Assembly: GCA_021432635.1 (NCBI GenBank)
Contig: MU270060.1
Span: 495,083-559,082, forward strand
Source: Thozetella sp. PMI_491
Taxonomy: Eukaryota; Ascomycota; Sordariomycetes; Chaetosphaeriales; Chaetosphaeriaceae
Direction of reading: 5' to 3'
Length of the DNA: 64,000 nucleotides
Positions within the stretch are counted from its first letter, which is position 1, and every line of letters starts with the position of its first letter. Below, piece after piece: positions 1 to 10,681 of this stretch. The notes below the pieces were generated by a model, which saw nothing but the letters and a program-made list of their open reading frames with translations, had not been told where the DNA came from and searched no databases. The position numbers and the translations under genes were made by a program.

Positions 1-1103
1 GATTCGTATACGCTGTCTCTCCGTTTAACTTCACTGCTATCGCCGCCAATCTGGTCGTCACCCCCGCACTGATGGGCAACGTGGTAATTTGGAAGCCCAG
101 TCCATCTGCGATGCTCTCCAACTATATCGTGTACGAGACGCTACTCGAGGCAGGACTTCCAAGCGGCGTTATACAGTTTCTACCCGGCGATGCCGTTGAG
201 ATTACTAAAGCCGTGTTGAACGATACGCAATTTGGCGGCCTTCACTTTACCGGGAGCACAGCTGTGTTCCGCAGCCTTGTCGGCCAAATCGGCCAAGGCA
301 TTGCCGAGCAGAAATACAAAGGCTTCCCACGCTACGTCGGGGAGACGGGCGGTAAAAATGCACACATCATCCATCAGTCAGCTGACGTGCAGTCTGCTGT
401 GTGTCAAACTATCCGCGCTGCGTTCGAGTACCAAGGGCAGAAGTGCAGCGCCTGTTCTCGGCTTTATGTCCCGAAGTCACTTTGGCCGGTGTTCAAGGCA
501 AAACTTATCCGAGAGACAGAGAAGCTTCAAGTCGGCAATGTTGAGGACTGGGAGACATTTGTCGGCCCTGTGATCCACCGGGCCAGCTTCAAGAAGCTCT
601 CTGGGATCATTGATGCGGCCAAAAACGACGACAAAGTGGAACTACTTGCTGGGGGCAAGTACGACGACAGCGAAGGTTGGTTCATCCATCCCACGGTTTA
701 TCTCACCACCAATCCAAGACATCAATACATGAAGGAGGAGCTCTTCGGACCGATCTTGATGGTCTTCGTGTATGAAGATGAATCTTCGGCGGGCTTTGCC
801 GATGTCTGCAAACTGGCAGATGCGACGACACCCTATGCGTTGACTACCGCCGTCTTTGCCCGAGACGTGGCAGCAATCCGTACTGCCGAGAACATACTCA
901 AGTACTCAGCCGGCAACTTCTACATTAATTCCAAGTGTACGGGAGCTGTCGTCGGCCAGCAGCCGTTCGGAGGTGGTAAGGCATCGGGGACAAACGACAA
1001 GGCAGGATCTGGGTTCTTGCTGAGCCGGTTTGTTAGTCCACGATCGATCAAGGAAGAGTTCCTGCCTTTGGAGGAAGTTTTGTACCCTTCTAACTACCCT
1101 TAA
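1..1103 (+). CDS. delta-1-pyrroline-5-carboxylate dehydrogenase, 3' part
   Basis: This oxidises P5C/glutamate semialdehyde to glutamate with NAD+, the second step of mitochondrial proline catabolism. The reading frame is open from base 3, so the 5' end lies outside the window; 366 C-terminal residues remain of a family near 560. Visible ALDH landmarks are the NAD-binding VVIWKPSPSA, the GETGGKNAHI segment with the conserved Glu, the catalytic Cys in FEYQGQKCSACSRLYVP, EELFGPILMVFVY and the C-terminal QQPFGGGKASGTND. FEYQGQKCSA and the aromatic C-terminus are typical of the ALDH4/P5CDH class rather than generic ALDH. It converges on a Zn2Cys6 regulator 94 bp away. In Aspergillus nidulans the equivalent gene (prnC) lies in a cluster with the regulator prnA; whether this neighbour is a PrnA equivalent is inference. 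Confidence 0.93.
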   Translation, partial: FVYAVSPFNFTAIAANLVVTPALMGNVVIWKPSPSAMLSNYIVYETLLEAGLPSGVIQFLPGDAVEITKAVLNDTQFGGLHFTGSTAVFRSLVGQIGQGIAEQKYKGFPRYVGETGGKNAHIIHQSADVQSAVCQTIRAAFEYQGQKCSACSRLYVPKSLWPVFKAKLIRETEKLQVGNVEDWETFVGPVIHRASFKKLSGIIDAAKNDDKVELLAGGKYDDSEGWFIHPTVYLTTNPRHQYMKEELFGPILMVFVYEDESSAGFADVCKLADATTPYALTTAVFARDVAAIRTAENILKYSAGNFYINSKCTGAVVGQQPFGGGKASGTNDKAGSGFLLSRFVSPRSIKEEFLPLEEVLYPSNYP

Positions 1104-1197
1104 GAGATAGAAAGCATTGCATTGCCGGTTTGATTTACAATGCTCCTCGCCAACTGGCTTGACCCTGATCCCGGACATGTGAAACATCCATGGTTTC

Positions 1198-3493
1198 TCA
1201 GCCCGCAAAGGCAAACCGTGAAGGCTGGGTCTCGTCCATGATTGAGCTGTACCAAGCGGTAAACATGTTGTCTACATCGAGCACGCCCGCGTCCAGGAAT
1301 CCAGTAATCTGGCTTCTGTAAGCTTCCAGCCCGTCCGCTTGAGAGAACATGAAGGGCTGCATTCCATCCACACCCAGATTTTCGAGAGTGCCTTGTGAGC
1401 CTCCTGCATGGGGAAACAAAGGATTGTCTTCCGAGGTGAGCGACATTGCATTTTGATTCGAGTACTGGGCGTAGACTTTGCACCGAGTGGCATGAAAGAG
1501 GTGCGTGTATCGCTCCAGACAACTATCGTTGATGAACTTCACCCCTCGCTCCAAGAGCTCAATAACGGTGGCAGTATCTTGCTCATGCCGTAAAATCCGC
1601 AATGGATCCGCGCTAGTGCCTATGGAAGCCATGGTAATCGATTGCCTATATGTAATAGCATCAGCAATTAGACTAAAAGTGTCTATATCGGTACCCTACC
1701 AATCGCAGTAAATGGCTGCCAGGCCAACGAGCAAAATGGCGTGCAACTGGCGGGAGCAGCGGCATACTGCAGAGATTCCATAATCGGCAACGATCTTCTT
1801 CCACTGTCTTATGGCGCTGGAGGACGCCCTAGAGCAGACAGCTAGCATTTCTCGAGAGGGTACCATGAAAGTCGGCGACGGCCGGTTGAGCAGAAGGAGG
1901 ACGATACAAAACTCAATTTTGAGCTCGGAATACTCTCGCGATGGCTTCAGCCCCGAAGTATCGAGCTGACGCTTCCACTCCTCTAGATCGCGATGGATCT
2001 CATCTGTCATGGCGCAGATCTCCTGGAACGAATGGGTAGGACATTGTCCATCACGCCCCCGGGCGATGTAGACAGATTCGAGTACACGGCCGGATATCCT
2101 ACGCAACCGCACCAAGTGGCCAAAGGGCCAGACCTTACACGTGTGAAAGATCGGGCTTACACTTGCTTCGGAGCTGTTGAGTTGATCAAGGCTGTGAGCG
2201 GATGGCATCAACGCTTGGACGGCGTGGTCGCGAACCGAGAGGACCCGACCAGTCAGTACAGCCACTTGCCTTAGGGCATCTCAATGTTAGCCGGAAGATT
2301 CCATGGGCGTGGATTCAGCCATACCTCTCTAAGGCATAAATTGCCCACCATGTCCGATTTCGAATCTCCAGCTCGTCGGCCGTGAAAGCCCAATCCGCAT
2401 TATGACGATGCAGGCCAGTTTCGATAGCAATCGACATGGCATATCGGCTCAGCTGCCACAGATCATCGTGATGGCTACTTAGGGTGGAGCTCAACATCCA
2501 AATGCCGAGCAGGATCAACGCTTGTAGGCTAGGTAGCTCGCGCCCGCGGCTGCTAAAGTTGCCAAAGAACCGAAGGCTAGCCTGGAAATAGCCCATGGGC
2601 GTGTTGAGATCTCGCATTTGGCGGTAATCCTCCTTCTCGGTGCTTTCGTTGGACGCCAAGGCCAGTACAATAAAGATGAGAAATTTCTCAAACTCGTTGC
2701 ATTGCGCGGGGTCCTGGTAAATATGCTCGAGGATGCGCCTCAGGTGTGGAAGAGAAAGGAACGGCCACCAGACATGGACTCGGGCAATATAGGTATTCAG
2801 AAGCCATTTCGCAACAAATGGGGTTGGGAGGGAGGCAGTCATCACCGAAGGACACTGCTCTAGGCCAATCCCTCGGGGGTGCGTGTTGGAAGGTGGCGTG
2901 AAATGTAGCTGCTTGAAGAATATGCGTACAAACGTTGATCCTGTTGCGCTTCCAGCTTAAATATATCCAAAAGATCGGGTCAGCATCGGTTGTGTATGCA
3001 GCTAGGTGCTCGATTCGGCGGCCGTGATGGCACGATGCAAGGGGTATCATACCGTACGCATTGCCCGAGTGTTGGTTGCATCCTGTAACGGCAAGAACAC
3101 CGACCTCTTCGGCCGCCTTGCGAACATCGTCCACAGCCTGGTTGAACGGGTATGCTGCAGCCTGAGAGGACCTGCCAGCCGGGCCGTCCTGCTCATTGAC
3201 AGCCTGCCTCTCGGCCCGGGGTCGGTCTTCTTCAAGCCTTGCTTGAAGCTGCTCTATTTTGTCTTGGAGCTTCTTAATCTCGGAATATGGGTAAGAGACG
3301 CAGTCGATTATATTGCAGTCTTCGTTTTGCTTCACGCATGCTGAGCATCGTGGCACGGTCAGGTCACACTACGGTCGCGCCTTTAGCCAAGTTTCATGAT
3401 AGTAGCTTCATCGTGTCTCACTTTCACTTTTCTGGAACGACATCTGCTGCATGCCTTCGAAACGGATGGCGTAGATAGCACTTCATGATCCAT
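1198..3493 (-). CDS. Zn2Cys6 fungal transcription factor (five exons)
   Basis: Reconstructed as complement(join(1198..1645,1700..2269,2325..2955,3053..3368,3422..3493)), 678 aa. The first intron splits the zinc cluster: exon 1 ends in CSRCRSRKVK and exon 2 opens with CDLTVPRCSACVKQNEDC, giving a perfect C-x2-C-x6-C-x6-C-x2-C-x6-C binuclear cluster followed by a coiled-coil linker (SEIKKLQDKIEQLQARLEE). The middle region resembles Fungal_trans (PF04082), with YAGSATGSTFVRIFF, HVWWPFLSLPHLRRIL and TWWAIYALERQVAVLTGR. All four introns are GT-AG, 53-97 nt, and restore frame exactly, two of them inside conserved motifs. The role is DNA-binding nuclear regulation. Proximity to the P5C dehydrogenase suggests, but does not prove, a proline-utilisation regulator. 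Confidence 0.88.
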
Positions 3494-4104
3494 ACCTATC
3501 GCGTTCAATACTATCCGGTTGCGATGCCGTCAGAGCGGCCGCCGCGTTACTTAGGCGAACGTCGGTTGCTGCTTCGCCTCGTCTCTAACAGCTCAGCCGG
3601 AACGCAGCGACGATATGCCGAAGACCAGATGGATAGATTCCGCGCATATGTTGGTGGAATCTGTTGCTCGGAGGTCACCTTGAAAATATCCCGCACTACA
3701 GCGAGAGAGGCCCACGGAGCTCCTCGTCGTCTTGGGAGCCAAGCCCGAAGCAAACTAAGCTTGGTCGTAATGGCCTGGTCCCTCTCGGGAGCTACCGAGC
3801 GGGGGTGGCGGCCGAAGCTCGGTGGTGTCCGGCGCTATGGAGAATCAGTTATCAGCCCCACCAAGAATCGGGAGCTCTGACAGGGAAATATGGGGGCACC
3901 GACGCAAGCCGCACATGATGCCACTCTCGAGTACCCCGTGTGGAGATGTCAACCTTGTAGGGTTCCCGCGATGCGGAGGTCTCTCTTGACAAACCCCAAA
4001 CAAGCTTCAGCATCAGTTTCCTGTTTGAACCGCTCTCTCTCCCCTGCTGCTTGAATTCTTCCTTGCGAGACGCGAGCATTTTACTGTCGTAGAATACTCC
4101 AACA
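3494..4104. other. divergent intergenic region
   Basis: Shared upstream region of the minus-strand Zn2Cys6 gene and the plus-strand cupin gene. Short open frames occur on both strands but show no family features, no splice continuity and no signal peptide. I see no repeat or RNA gene. Confidence 0.5.
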
Positions 4105-4782
4105 ATGGTCAAAGTTAGGAAATACCTGCTCCCGCCAACTGGCCTCATGCCAAATTCGCCATATCCGCTAATCCACTATCGTGGCTTAATATCCGCCGAT
4201 TCTAATTCCATTGCGACCAAATTTTACGACTTGTTAGGAAGCAACGGATGGCGACCTCAATGGATATATCGTTATGGTCAAACTCAAAAGGCCCACTACC
4301 ACTCCGCTGTTCACGAGTGCATGGTGGTGCTGACGGGCACTGCAACCATACGGTTTGGCGCTGCAGATACTACTGACGACATGCACGAGAATACCTATGG
4401 CAAGGGAAGAGAAGAAGGCGGGATTGAACTTCAGGCGCAGGCGGGCGATGTATTTGTGATTCCAGCCGGCGTATCACATAAAACCTTCAACCCAAAGCCG
4501 TTTGGCGACTTTAAACTCCTCACGCCGGGCGATGGGCATGGCCTGCCAGCCGATATTCGACTAAAGCTCGATCAAATCGAGCTTTCCGGATTCACTATGA
4601 TGGGGTCTTATCCCGAAGGGACAGAGGATTGGGACTTCGCCGTGGGTGGCGAAGGTGCGGCGGCATTTGCCAAAGTCTGGGCTGTCCCACCACCTAGACT
4701 GGATCCGATGCTGGGAAACTCCAAGGAGGGGCTCTGTACAATATGGGGAAACCAGCCCTCTAAACTTCATGGAAGGCTCTAG
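4105..4782 (+). CDS. single-domain cupin protein (YjlB-like)
   Basis: Intronless frame of 225 aa. It has a cupin beta-barrel: motif 1 is AHYHSAVHECMVVLTGTATI (His64, His66, Glu71 as probable metal ligands) and motif 2 is AGDVFVIPAGVSHK (His125). A 30-residue acidic loop sits between the two motifs. No signal peptide is visible, so it is probably cytosolic. The layout resembles the YjlB-type cupins of bacteria and fungi, whose substrate is unknown; the sequence does not show an enzymatic activity. The ATG at 4105 is in the context AACAATGG. It ends about 300 bp before the AT-rich repeat island and is the last clearly intact gene before it. Confidence 0.82.
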   Translation: MVKVRKYLLPPTGLMPNSPYPLIHYRGLISADSNSIATKFYDLLGSNGWRPQWIYRYGQTQKAHYHSAVHECMVVLTGTATIRFGAADTTDDMHENTYGKGREEGGIELQAQAGDVFVIPAGVSHKTFNPKPFGDFKLLTPGDGHGLPADIRLKLDQIELSGFTMMGSYPEGTEDWDFAVGGEGAAAFAKVWAVPPPRLDPMLGNSKEGLCTIWGNQPSKLHGRL

Positions 4783-5080
4783 TATCTCCAACCTTAGCAG
4801 GGCAGTTGTCCCGGGACTAGTGATAATAACTGAAGTCATGGGTGGGGTTGTGAAACTTGACGTCCTCAGATATGATAATTCAAGCAGGATAAACAAAGGT
4901 CACCCGCTGTATAGAGGGCCTCGGGGTTGGCAAACTGCCAAGCTAGACTCCCTCCCTAGGAGACTAACTACATCTATGGGAAGGGACTGCGGCGGGATAT
5001 ATCTGCTGCAGAGCTACACAAAGCTTGCTGGCAGCAGAGAGGTAAGAAAGATGACAAAGTACAAACAAAGCTATTAATAA

Positions 5081-6400
5081 TCTATAATCAATATAGCTTC
5101 TTTCTTAAGCTTTTATCCTCTCGCTGCCTATAGTTACTACTCTTTTATAGTTCAGCAGCGCCGTAAGACTATACACGTTGCAGGCCTTTCCACAGCGGTA
5201 GCTATCAGACAGATATATAGTCAGAAGGACTTATTTGTAACAGAAAGTAGAATCAACCTTAGTATTAACCTACCTATACCCAAATTTAGGCCTTACAATA
5301 ACTATTCTACATATTTAGTTGCTAAAGAATACCGCGTAATAATCGACACAGGGTCTTTTATAGAGCTGCTCGTCTAAGATAATATCGCCAAAAAATATCA
5401 GCTAGCATATTTTATTAATCCCCCCTATATCTGCATAAGCATATAGAAGACTAAGATCCAGAGTGTTAGGAGGGTAGTGAATACCAGGCCAATCATAATC
5501 TTAAAGATACTAGTTAGAAGTACACCCAGTATCAAAGTCTAGGCCGGCACTATTAGGAATTTCAACTTTAAATCTCTTAGAAATAGTAGTGCCAATATCA
5601 ACCTCACTATTACAGCTTTAACTGTAGAGTTTAAACTAATATATCTAGGCTGCCAGCCAAGCATATAAACCAACTCTTATAATAGACAAAATTCAAGGTA
5701 AAAGGATAAGGGCGGTGAGTTTCAAGCAGATATAGGCATGTGAAAAGTAAGAGATACAAGTTTAGCCCACATAATAATCAGATATTTATATACTACCGAC
5801 AAGCGACCTCGCTTGACTCGACCCTCATCACAGGATGTGTTATTAATCAAGGACGTTAGCATCTAGGTGTCCAGCTGAAACGAGGCGGCACAGGAATAAT
5901 TCCTACCCAGTTCTTGCCCCTGGTGTTTAAGCAGTTGGTAGACAAACTCCGTGTATGTGGTGGCTGATGGAGTGGTTTATAGTATTGAAGGTGCACTACT
6001 AGCTTTAGCGTAGGCTTTTAGGCGCAGTGGGTGGATGCTAAGAAGACCTACTAGCAAGATTATAGTGTTGGCGTATTATAGTGTTGGCATCACTGAGGTA
6101 AAAATCCACCTGGGTACCTTTGTTAGTTTGTTGGCACTTTAGCGCAGTACTAGTCGACAAATCAAAGTAAATACTTATCTAAAAGCACCTAGCTACCTAA
6201 GGTCGTTAATAATAAGTCCTAGCAGCCCGCCGGTTAAGATCTAATTCACCAACGCTTAACCCGCTGATATCAAGCTTACCAACGTATGCTATTAGCCTAA
6301 GCCTCTGCTACTAAGATTATAGGGGCAGGTGATTTTATTCTCTTAGTAAGGTGAGGCAAGAAGAATTTTTATAGTGCCGTATTTAACTATATGCTAATCC
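5081..6400. mobile_element. decayed retrotransposon / RIP-like AT-rich island
   Basis: This stretch is strongly TA-rich, with stops in all frames and no intact gene. On the plus strand around 5333-5374 one frame reads RVIIDTGSFIELLV and then a stop, the active-site signature of a retroviral-type aspartic protease (DTGS). Flanking short frames (AKEY upstream, DNIAKKYQLAYF after the stop) extend the relic. No reverse transcriptase, integrase or terminal repeats are visible, so family and borders cannot be set; a Gypsy-type pol is the most likely source. TpA enrichment is what repeat-induced point mutation produces, but no index was calculated. Confidence 0.6.
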
Positions 6401-6981
6401 GCCTATGTCACCTGGCAATCCCAGCACTCTAGAATACATAACCGTAAAGCTAGCTCTCAAGACTTTTGCAAAAGGCTATACTATGATGCTCATTCACCCA
6501 CTTTCCATTACACTAGGCATCATTACCTATGTAGGGATATCTCAAGCTTGGTCGATTAAAGTTTGGGAAGCTAAAGATACTTATGGCAGCAGGAACAGGG
6601 ACAGCAATTTCAGCGGGAAGAAAGGCAAGTCCAACAAGTGCATGTCGATAGTCTTTACAGCTATAAACACAGTTAGAGTCAACAATTAATACGTTCTAAG
6701 AGTCTCGTGGCCTAGCAGGATACTAATATAGCCATTACAGGGACAAGGACTGCTGAATTCTTATGTAGCTTCCTACGCAATCTTATTGTCCCACCGATCA
6801 GCCTATGGCATGGAACATGTCCAGGGAAGAATATAAGGACTCTATCTCAAACAAATATACGTATATAACCACTATGGCTTACATCTTGGGCTTGGAGAAT
6901 AACCTAGACTAGAACAATATATCGCCTATATACTTCTCTTATGTTTGCCTAGGTAGTAAGAGCAACAGCACAAACTTGGCT
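6401..6981. other. AT-rich non-coding continuation of the island
   Basis: A 94-codon frame starting near 6405 lies here, but its composition is that of the surrounding decayed DNA and no family features are visible. I see nothing that I can support as a gene. Confidence 0.4.
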
Positions 6982-7323
6982 ATGGGATCCGGTAGTGGCC
7001 CCAGCACTGACCAAGTGAAAACGACACAAGCTCCTGCAGAAGCCACCGTCACCAACAAAGCCACCCGTACCAGCGATGCTAGCGAGGTTACTCCTACAGG
7101 CGACACTGGTAAAGCTACACCTACGGACGATACAAGTGAAGTGGCCCTTACGAGCGATATTGACGAAGTAACCCCTATAAGCGACATTGGTGAAGCTATA
7201 CCTACGGACGATACCAGTGAGGTGACCCTTACGAGTGATATTGGCGAAGTAACCCCTACGAGTGACACTGGCGAAGCTACACCTACCGACGAGACTAGCG
7301 AAGTAGTCCAAGGCTCGAAGTAG
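6982..7323 (+). CDS. Thr/Asp/Glu-rich tandem-repeat ORF, uncertain gene
   Basis: ATG at 6982 gives about 113 residues. After a Ser/Thr-rich lead, the frame is a run of about eight 9-residue units of the type D-(T/I)-(G/S)-E-(A/V)-T-P-T-(D/S), from about 7066 to 7308. There is no signal peptide or recognisable domain. It sits at the edge of the AT-rich island, and the opposite strand is also open because of the repeat. It could be an exon of a larger gene continuing downstream (an unrecognised coding stretch begins near 7523), but no donor site gives the right phase, so I keep it separate. It may equally be a non-coding minisatellite. Confidence 0.3.
   Translation: MGSGSGPSTDQVKTTQAPAEATVTNKATRTSDASEVTPTGDTGKATPTDDTSEVALTSDIDEVTPISDIGEAIPTDDTSEVTLTSDIGEVTPTSDTGEATPTDETSEVVQGSK
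7066..7308 (+). repeat. 27-bp minisatellite with 81-bp higher-order period
   Basis: About nine imperfect 27-bp copies. Every third copy is most alike (for example the GAAGCTACACCTAC and GAGGTGACCCTTACGAG types), giving an 81-bp super-repeat. Most differences are third-position or C/T changes and the frame is retained throughout. Confidence 0.75.
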
Positions 7324-7522
7324 CATATATCTTCCTAGGAAAAGCTAACCGAGCCTTCCTTTTGCGGATATCTAGTCTTAAGGTACCCATCTGGGGAGGT
7401 TTAGTCGATCGGAGCGGCCGCGGGGGGTCAGCCATAACAGGGCGGCTACCGAGAGCAACAAGACACGTAAGTGTCCCATCTAATATCCTAGGCAGAGCAT
7501 GTGACCGAAATTTAACACCTAG

Positions 7523-8137
7523 GCCCACACAGACGGTCGTACATTTCACGGAGTTCGCGATATCGAGACAGCGGGTTATAGAGTAGAGGAGAGGAGCCGG
7601 AACGTTCCCGACAATCAGGATGTCTTCCAGATTTACTCACCTAATGACAAGCCTAAAACTCCAGGCACAAAGTTCAAGGTCAGTGATTTAGAAGTGTTAA
7701 GGGACGAAAAAGCCATCATGATTGCCGACGTAGAGAATAAAAACGACCCTAATAAGGATCCGGCGACCCATATTTACCTTGATCAGATAGTCATGGCTGC
7801 CTGGTCCTACAGTGCTGGCCTGGAACCTGGCCAGATGAAAAGGGTCGACTTCGACAAGATCTACGAGGAGAAATTCACAGAGACTATCCCAGCTATCCGC
7901 GAAATTATGGGAACCGGAGAGGATTCCTTCTCCATTATTATAGTTCCATCTGACCTAGCGGCCCTGGATGAAGGGAACAGAAAGAAGCACGAGGAGGCAT
8001 TTGAAAAACTTATGGAAACACCTTTCGGTAAAGTTATGGTGCGTATTCAAGCTATCACCGAAAAGACTATCACGGGGGTTGACATTGGTGAGCATGATGA
8101 AGCTGAAGATCCTAGTGCTAGCTTCTATCTTGATTAG
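7523..8137 (+). CDS. unrecognised acidic protein, C-terminal exon(s)
   Basis: An open frame runs from 7523 to the TAG at 8137. It follows a convincing acceptor (AACACCTAG, 7514-7522), and a matching GTAAGT donor at 7467 would make a 56-nt intron, leaving an upstream exon of unknown start. The first in-frame ATG is at 7718. The encoded 204 residues have a protein-like composition: VFQIYSPNDKPKTPGTKFKV, IADVENKNDPNKDPATHIYL, a hydrophobic FSIIIVPSDLAAL strand, a Lys/Glu helix (NRKKHEEAFEKLMETPFGKV) and an acidic end. I do not recognise the family, and the N-terminus is unresolved. It lies just outside the decayed island and looks intact. Confidence 0.5.
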   Translation, partial: AHTDGRTFHGVRDIETAGYRVEERSRNVPDNQDVFQIYSPNDKPKTPGTKFKVSDLEVLRDEKAIMIADVENKNDPNKDPATHIYLDQIVMAAWSYSAGLEPGQMKRVDFDKIYEEKFTETIPAIREIMGTGEDSFSIIIVPSDLAALDEGNRKKHEEAFEKLMETPFGKVMVRIQAITEKTITGVDIGEHDEAEDPSASFYLD

Positions 8138-8635
8138 CTCCGTTTTGGTCATGATTGATATCGCAGCGATTTCTTTTCTTGCTGCTCAAGAGGATTGCCT
8201 GGACAATGGACAATTGCTTTACCGTTACAACAATGCTTAGCTAGTCATATATGCGTGTTCTCTAGCGGCTTTATATGCGTGTGATAACCCTTTTGCTGCC
8301 TATTAACTGGGGTAAGCGGCCCTGCTAACTGATAGAAATGCAAGGCGACGCGATGAGGACGGTAGATCACATGTTTTAATGCTGAAGAGCTAGTATTATC
8401 GTAACTAGCTTCTTCTAGGCCCTTAGCATGTTATTCACCTGCGCGAACATAACTCTATTAGTTACTGCACTAGAGCAATATTAGAGACCCATTTCCCCGC
8501 AGACTCTAGCTTAACCACTGCCTTAGATCAGCCACCCGCGCCTTAAACTCTAGATGAGAAGAGCATAGATTTCGTTATAATAATTGATACGTTTATCACC
8601 CAGTACAATTAGTGTGGTTGATCAGGTTAACGTCG

Positions 8636-8742
8636 TTGGTTCGTAAGGTGGCTGGTTGGTTAGTTTGGTTTTGTTGGTTGGCTCGCTAAGCTGGTTGGTC
8701 GGTTGGTTGGTTTGTTGGTGCGTTCATGAAGCTGGTTGGTCC
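8636..8742 (+). repeat. GTTGGTTGG simple-sequence repeat
   Basis: Irregular tandem GGTTGGTT units over about 100 bp on the plus strand, with runs of paired G that could form G-rich secondary structure. It lies about 160 bp upstream of the F-box gene start. Confidence 0.75.
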
Positions 8743-8814
8743 TTTCTCCTTGGCCCTGCAGCCAGAACGGAGGCACTACATTAATCCGTAGGCTCCCAGT
8801 TAGATATCCAGCCC

Positions 8815-8824
8815 AATATAAAGG
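8815..8824 (+). promoter_or_regulatory. TATA-like element of the F-box/ankyrin gene
   Basis: AATATAAAGG about 80 bp before the ATG at 8900, a plausible distance for a fungal core promoter. Assigned by position only. Confidence 0.4.
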
Positions 8825-8899
8825 CATCCCCCCGCGGCAAATGTGTCCCACTTCCGTCCCCCTCAACACGCTTTCTTTCTCGCGTAAGACAACTTCACT

Positions 8900-10470
8900 A
8901 TGCACATTCTTGATCTCCCTCCGGAGCTCGTCGACAACATTCTTTATTACAGCATCTTGTCACGTGTCCTTCCGAGGGCTCTGCGATTGAAGCTCGTATG
9001 CAGTAAGTTAAAGCCACTCGTCGAGGTTGACTCACCACTAAAGTCCCCTAAGAAACATTCTATGCCAGGTTCAAGCCAGTCCTATTTGCCACCAAGGTGC
9101 TGGATGGCTTTTGGTGGTCTGATAGTTTTACTGCTCGCCAAATTCGAAGGTACAACGGTGTTGACTGTCTCTTCTACGACTACCTGGTCTTCCGGTGCTT
9201 TGAGAAGACTGACGAGTCGAACGAATCGAACCGTAGCGTTATCGCGCTACGAAACGTAGCCAACGCACTCTTCCAGAGCCTCAGGACGCGAGGAGAAAGA
9301 CAAGATCTAACTTTTGACGCAATCCTGACTGGACTTTGTTGGCTGGCTCTAGGCCAGAAGAGCAAAAGTGTGCATCACCACAGATTCAGTAACTGGAACC
9401 AAGTATCGAACAACCCCCCCAACCTAGGTCTAAATCTCCTCTCGGCCGCGACATACTTCGAATGTCTCTCCCTGGTCAAGGATCTCCTCGACCAAGGCCA
9501 CGATCCAACCCAGGAGAGCGACCTCTTCCCAGCTCCCATGTGCCTTGCTGCCTGGACCGGGCGGGAGGATGCGCTCCAGATTATGCAGGAGCGTCTACCC
9601 GATTTTGAGGAGTCCGAGACAGACAGGGGCTACCGTACTTTTCGGTCTAAAATTGGGCCTGGCTCGCTTGACGGAGCCGCTGCTCGAGGAGATATGGAGA
9701 TGGTTCAGTTGGCACTTTATCCGCCGTCCCGCATAATCCAGAGCCTAGGAAATGACGACGGAGAGGAGATGCACGGGCAGGAAATACACGGGGAGGAAAT
9801 ACACGGGGACAGAGAGATGGAGGAGGCTGAAAGATGTTCCGCCTCGATGTTGGTGCTGGGAGTCGCGCCAGGATATGTACAGGCAAACTCAGAGCTGTGG
9901 AATTACGTTAGTAAGGCGATTCGCAATACCCCGTCACCCAAGGTCTATAGCTACCTAGTCAGCTTTCTCGACCACCGGGCCGACTTGAACCCAGGGTGGA
10001 AAGACGGCGCATTGGGGGATTACGCAGGCGCCGGCAACGTGGTCATGGTGCAGCACTTGCTGGATATCGGAGCCAATCCTTCTGCCGAGTATCTGCAAGG
10101 CGGTCCACCACTTACGCGAGCCATATTGGGGTGGCACGAGGATATAGTCGATCTACTCCTTAAGTATGGAGCCGACCCCAACGAGCAAGGGAAGTACCGC
10201 CCAGGAAAACCACTTACAGCCGCTGCAGTGGTAGGGAGCATGTCGATAATGCGTAAATTACTAGATGCCGGGGCCAGAGTTCAGGCGCATGGGGTGGGGC
10301 CCTGCACGCTATGGTATGCTATGAAACGGGAACATGTAGCTATGACGGAGCTAATTCTATCTATGGTGGCTGTATCCGAGTCAGCGAGGCGTTACAGGAT
10401 GAATAAGGCCCAAGCCGAAGGCTTAGAGTCTATGGTCGACATTTTAAAGCGGTGGACAGATAAGGAATAG
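8900..10470 (+). CDS. F-box protein with degenerate ankyrin repeats
   Basis: Model join(8900..9006,9069..10470), 502 aa. The N-terminus LDLPPELVDNILYYS...LRLKLVCSKFKPVLFATKVL is an F-box (SCF substrate adaptor helix set). The 62-nt intron uses a GTTAAA donor and joins VCSK to FKPVLF in the correct phase. The C-terminal half has ankyrin-like units: DYAGAGNVVMVQHLLDIGAN, TRAILGWHEDIVDLLLKYGA and TAAAVVGSMSIMRKLLDAGA. A Glu/His-rich insertion of repeated EEIHG-type units (about 9760-9815) separates the halves. F-box proteins recruit targets to ubiquitin ligase, and ankyrins bind partners; the target here is unknown. Such F-box/ankyrin genes are highly expanded in filamentous fungi. Confidence 0.8.
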
Positions 10471-10681
10471 TGGCCTAAGTTTTTGCTTAATTTTTCTGAC
10501 CAATTTACGCCGGGGCTAAAGACTAGAATCCAACTGGGAGTCGGTAAAGATGAAGAGCGTGAAATAGAACAGTAGTTTGCAGTCTCTACCATACCATTGG
10601 AACGGAGGCGCTGCGCCGCGTGAAAATTCCTTCTGGTTCTAGATGAGACGTCTCCGGACCTTGCTTAGACGCATGCGCTCA

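Larger units (their letters stand above)
8138..8899. other. intergenic, upstream of the F-box gene
   Basis: Holds a GTTGG-rich simple repeat (8636-8742) and a TATA-like AATATAAAGG at about 8815-8824. I see no coding capacity that I can support. Confidence 0.5.

Noticed and set aside
6982-8137. One gene joining the repeat ORF to the 7523 coding stretch
   Set aside because: No donor near 7300 has the phase required by the acceptors near 7376 or 7523.
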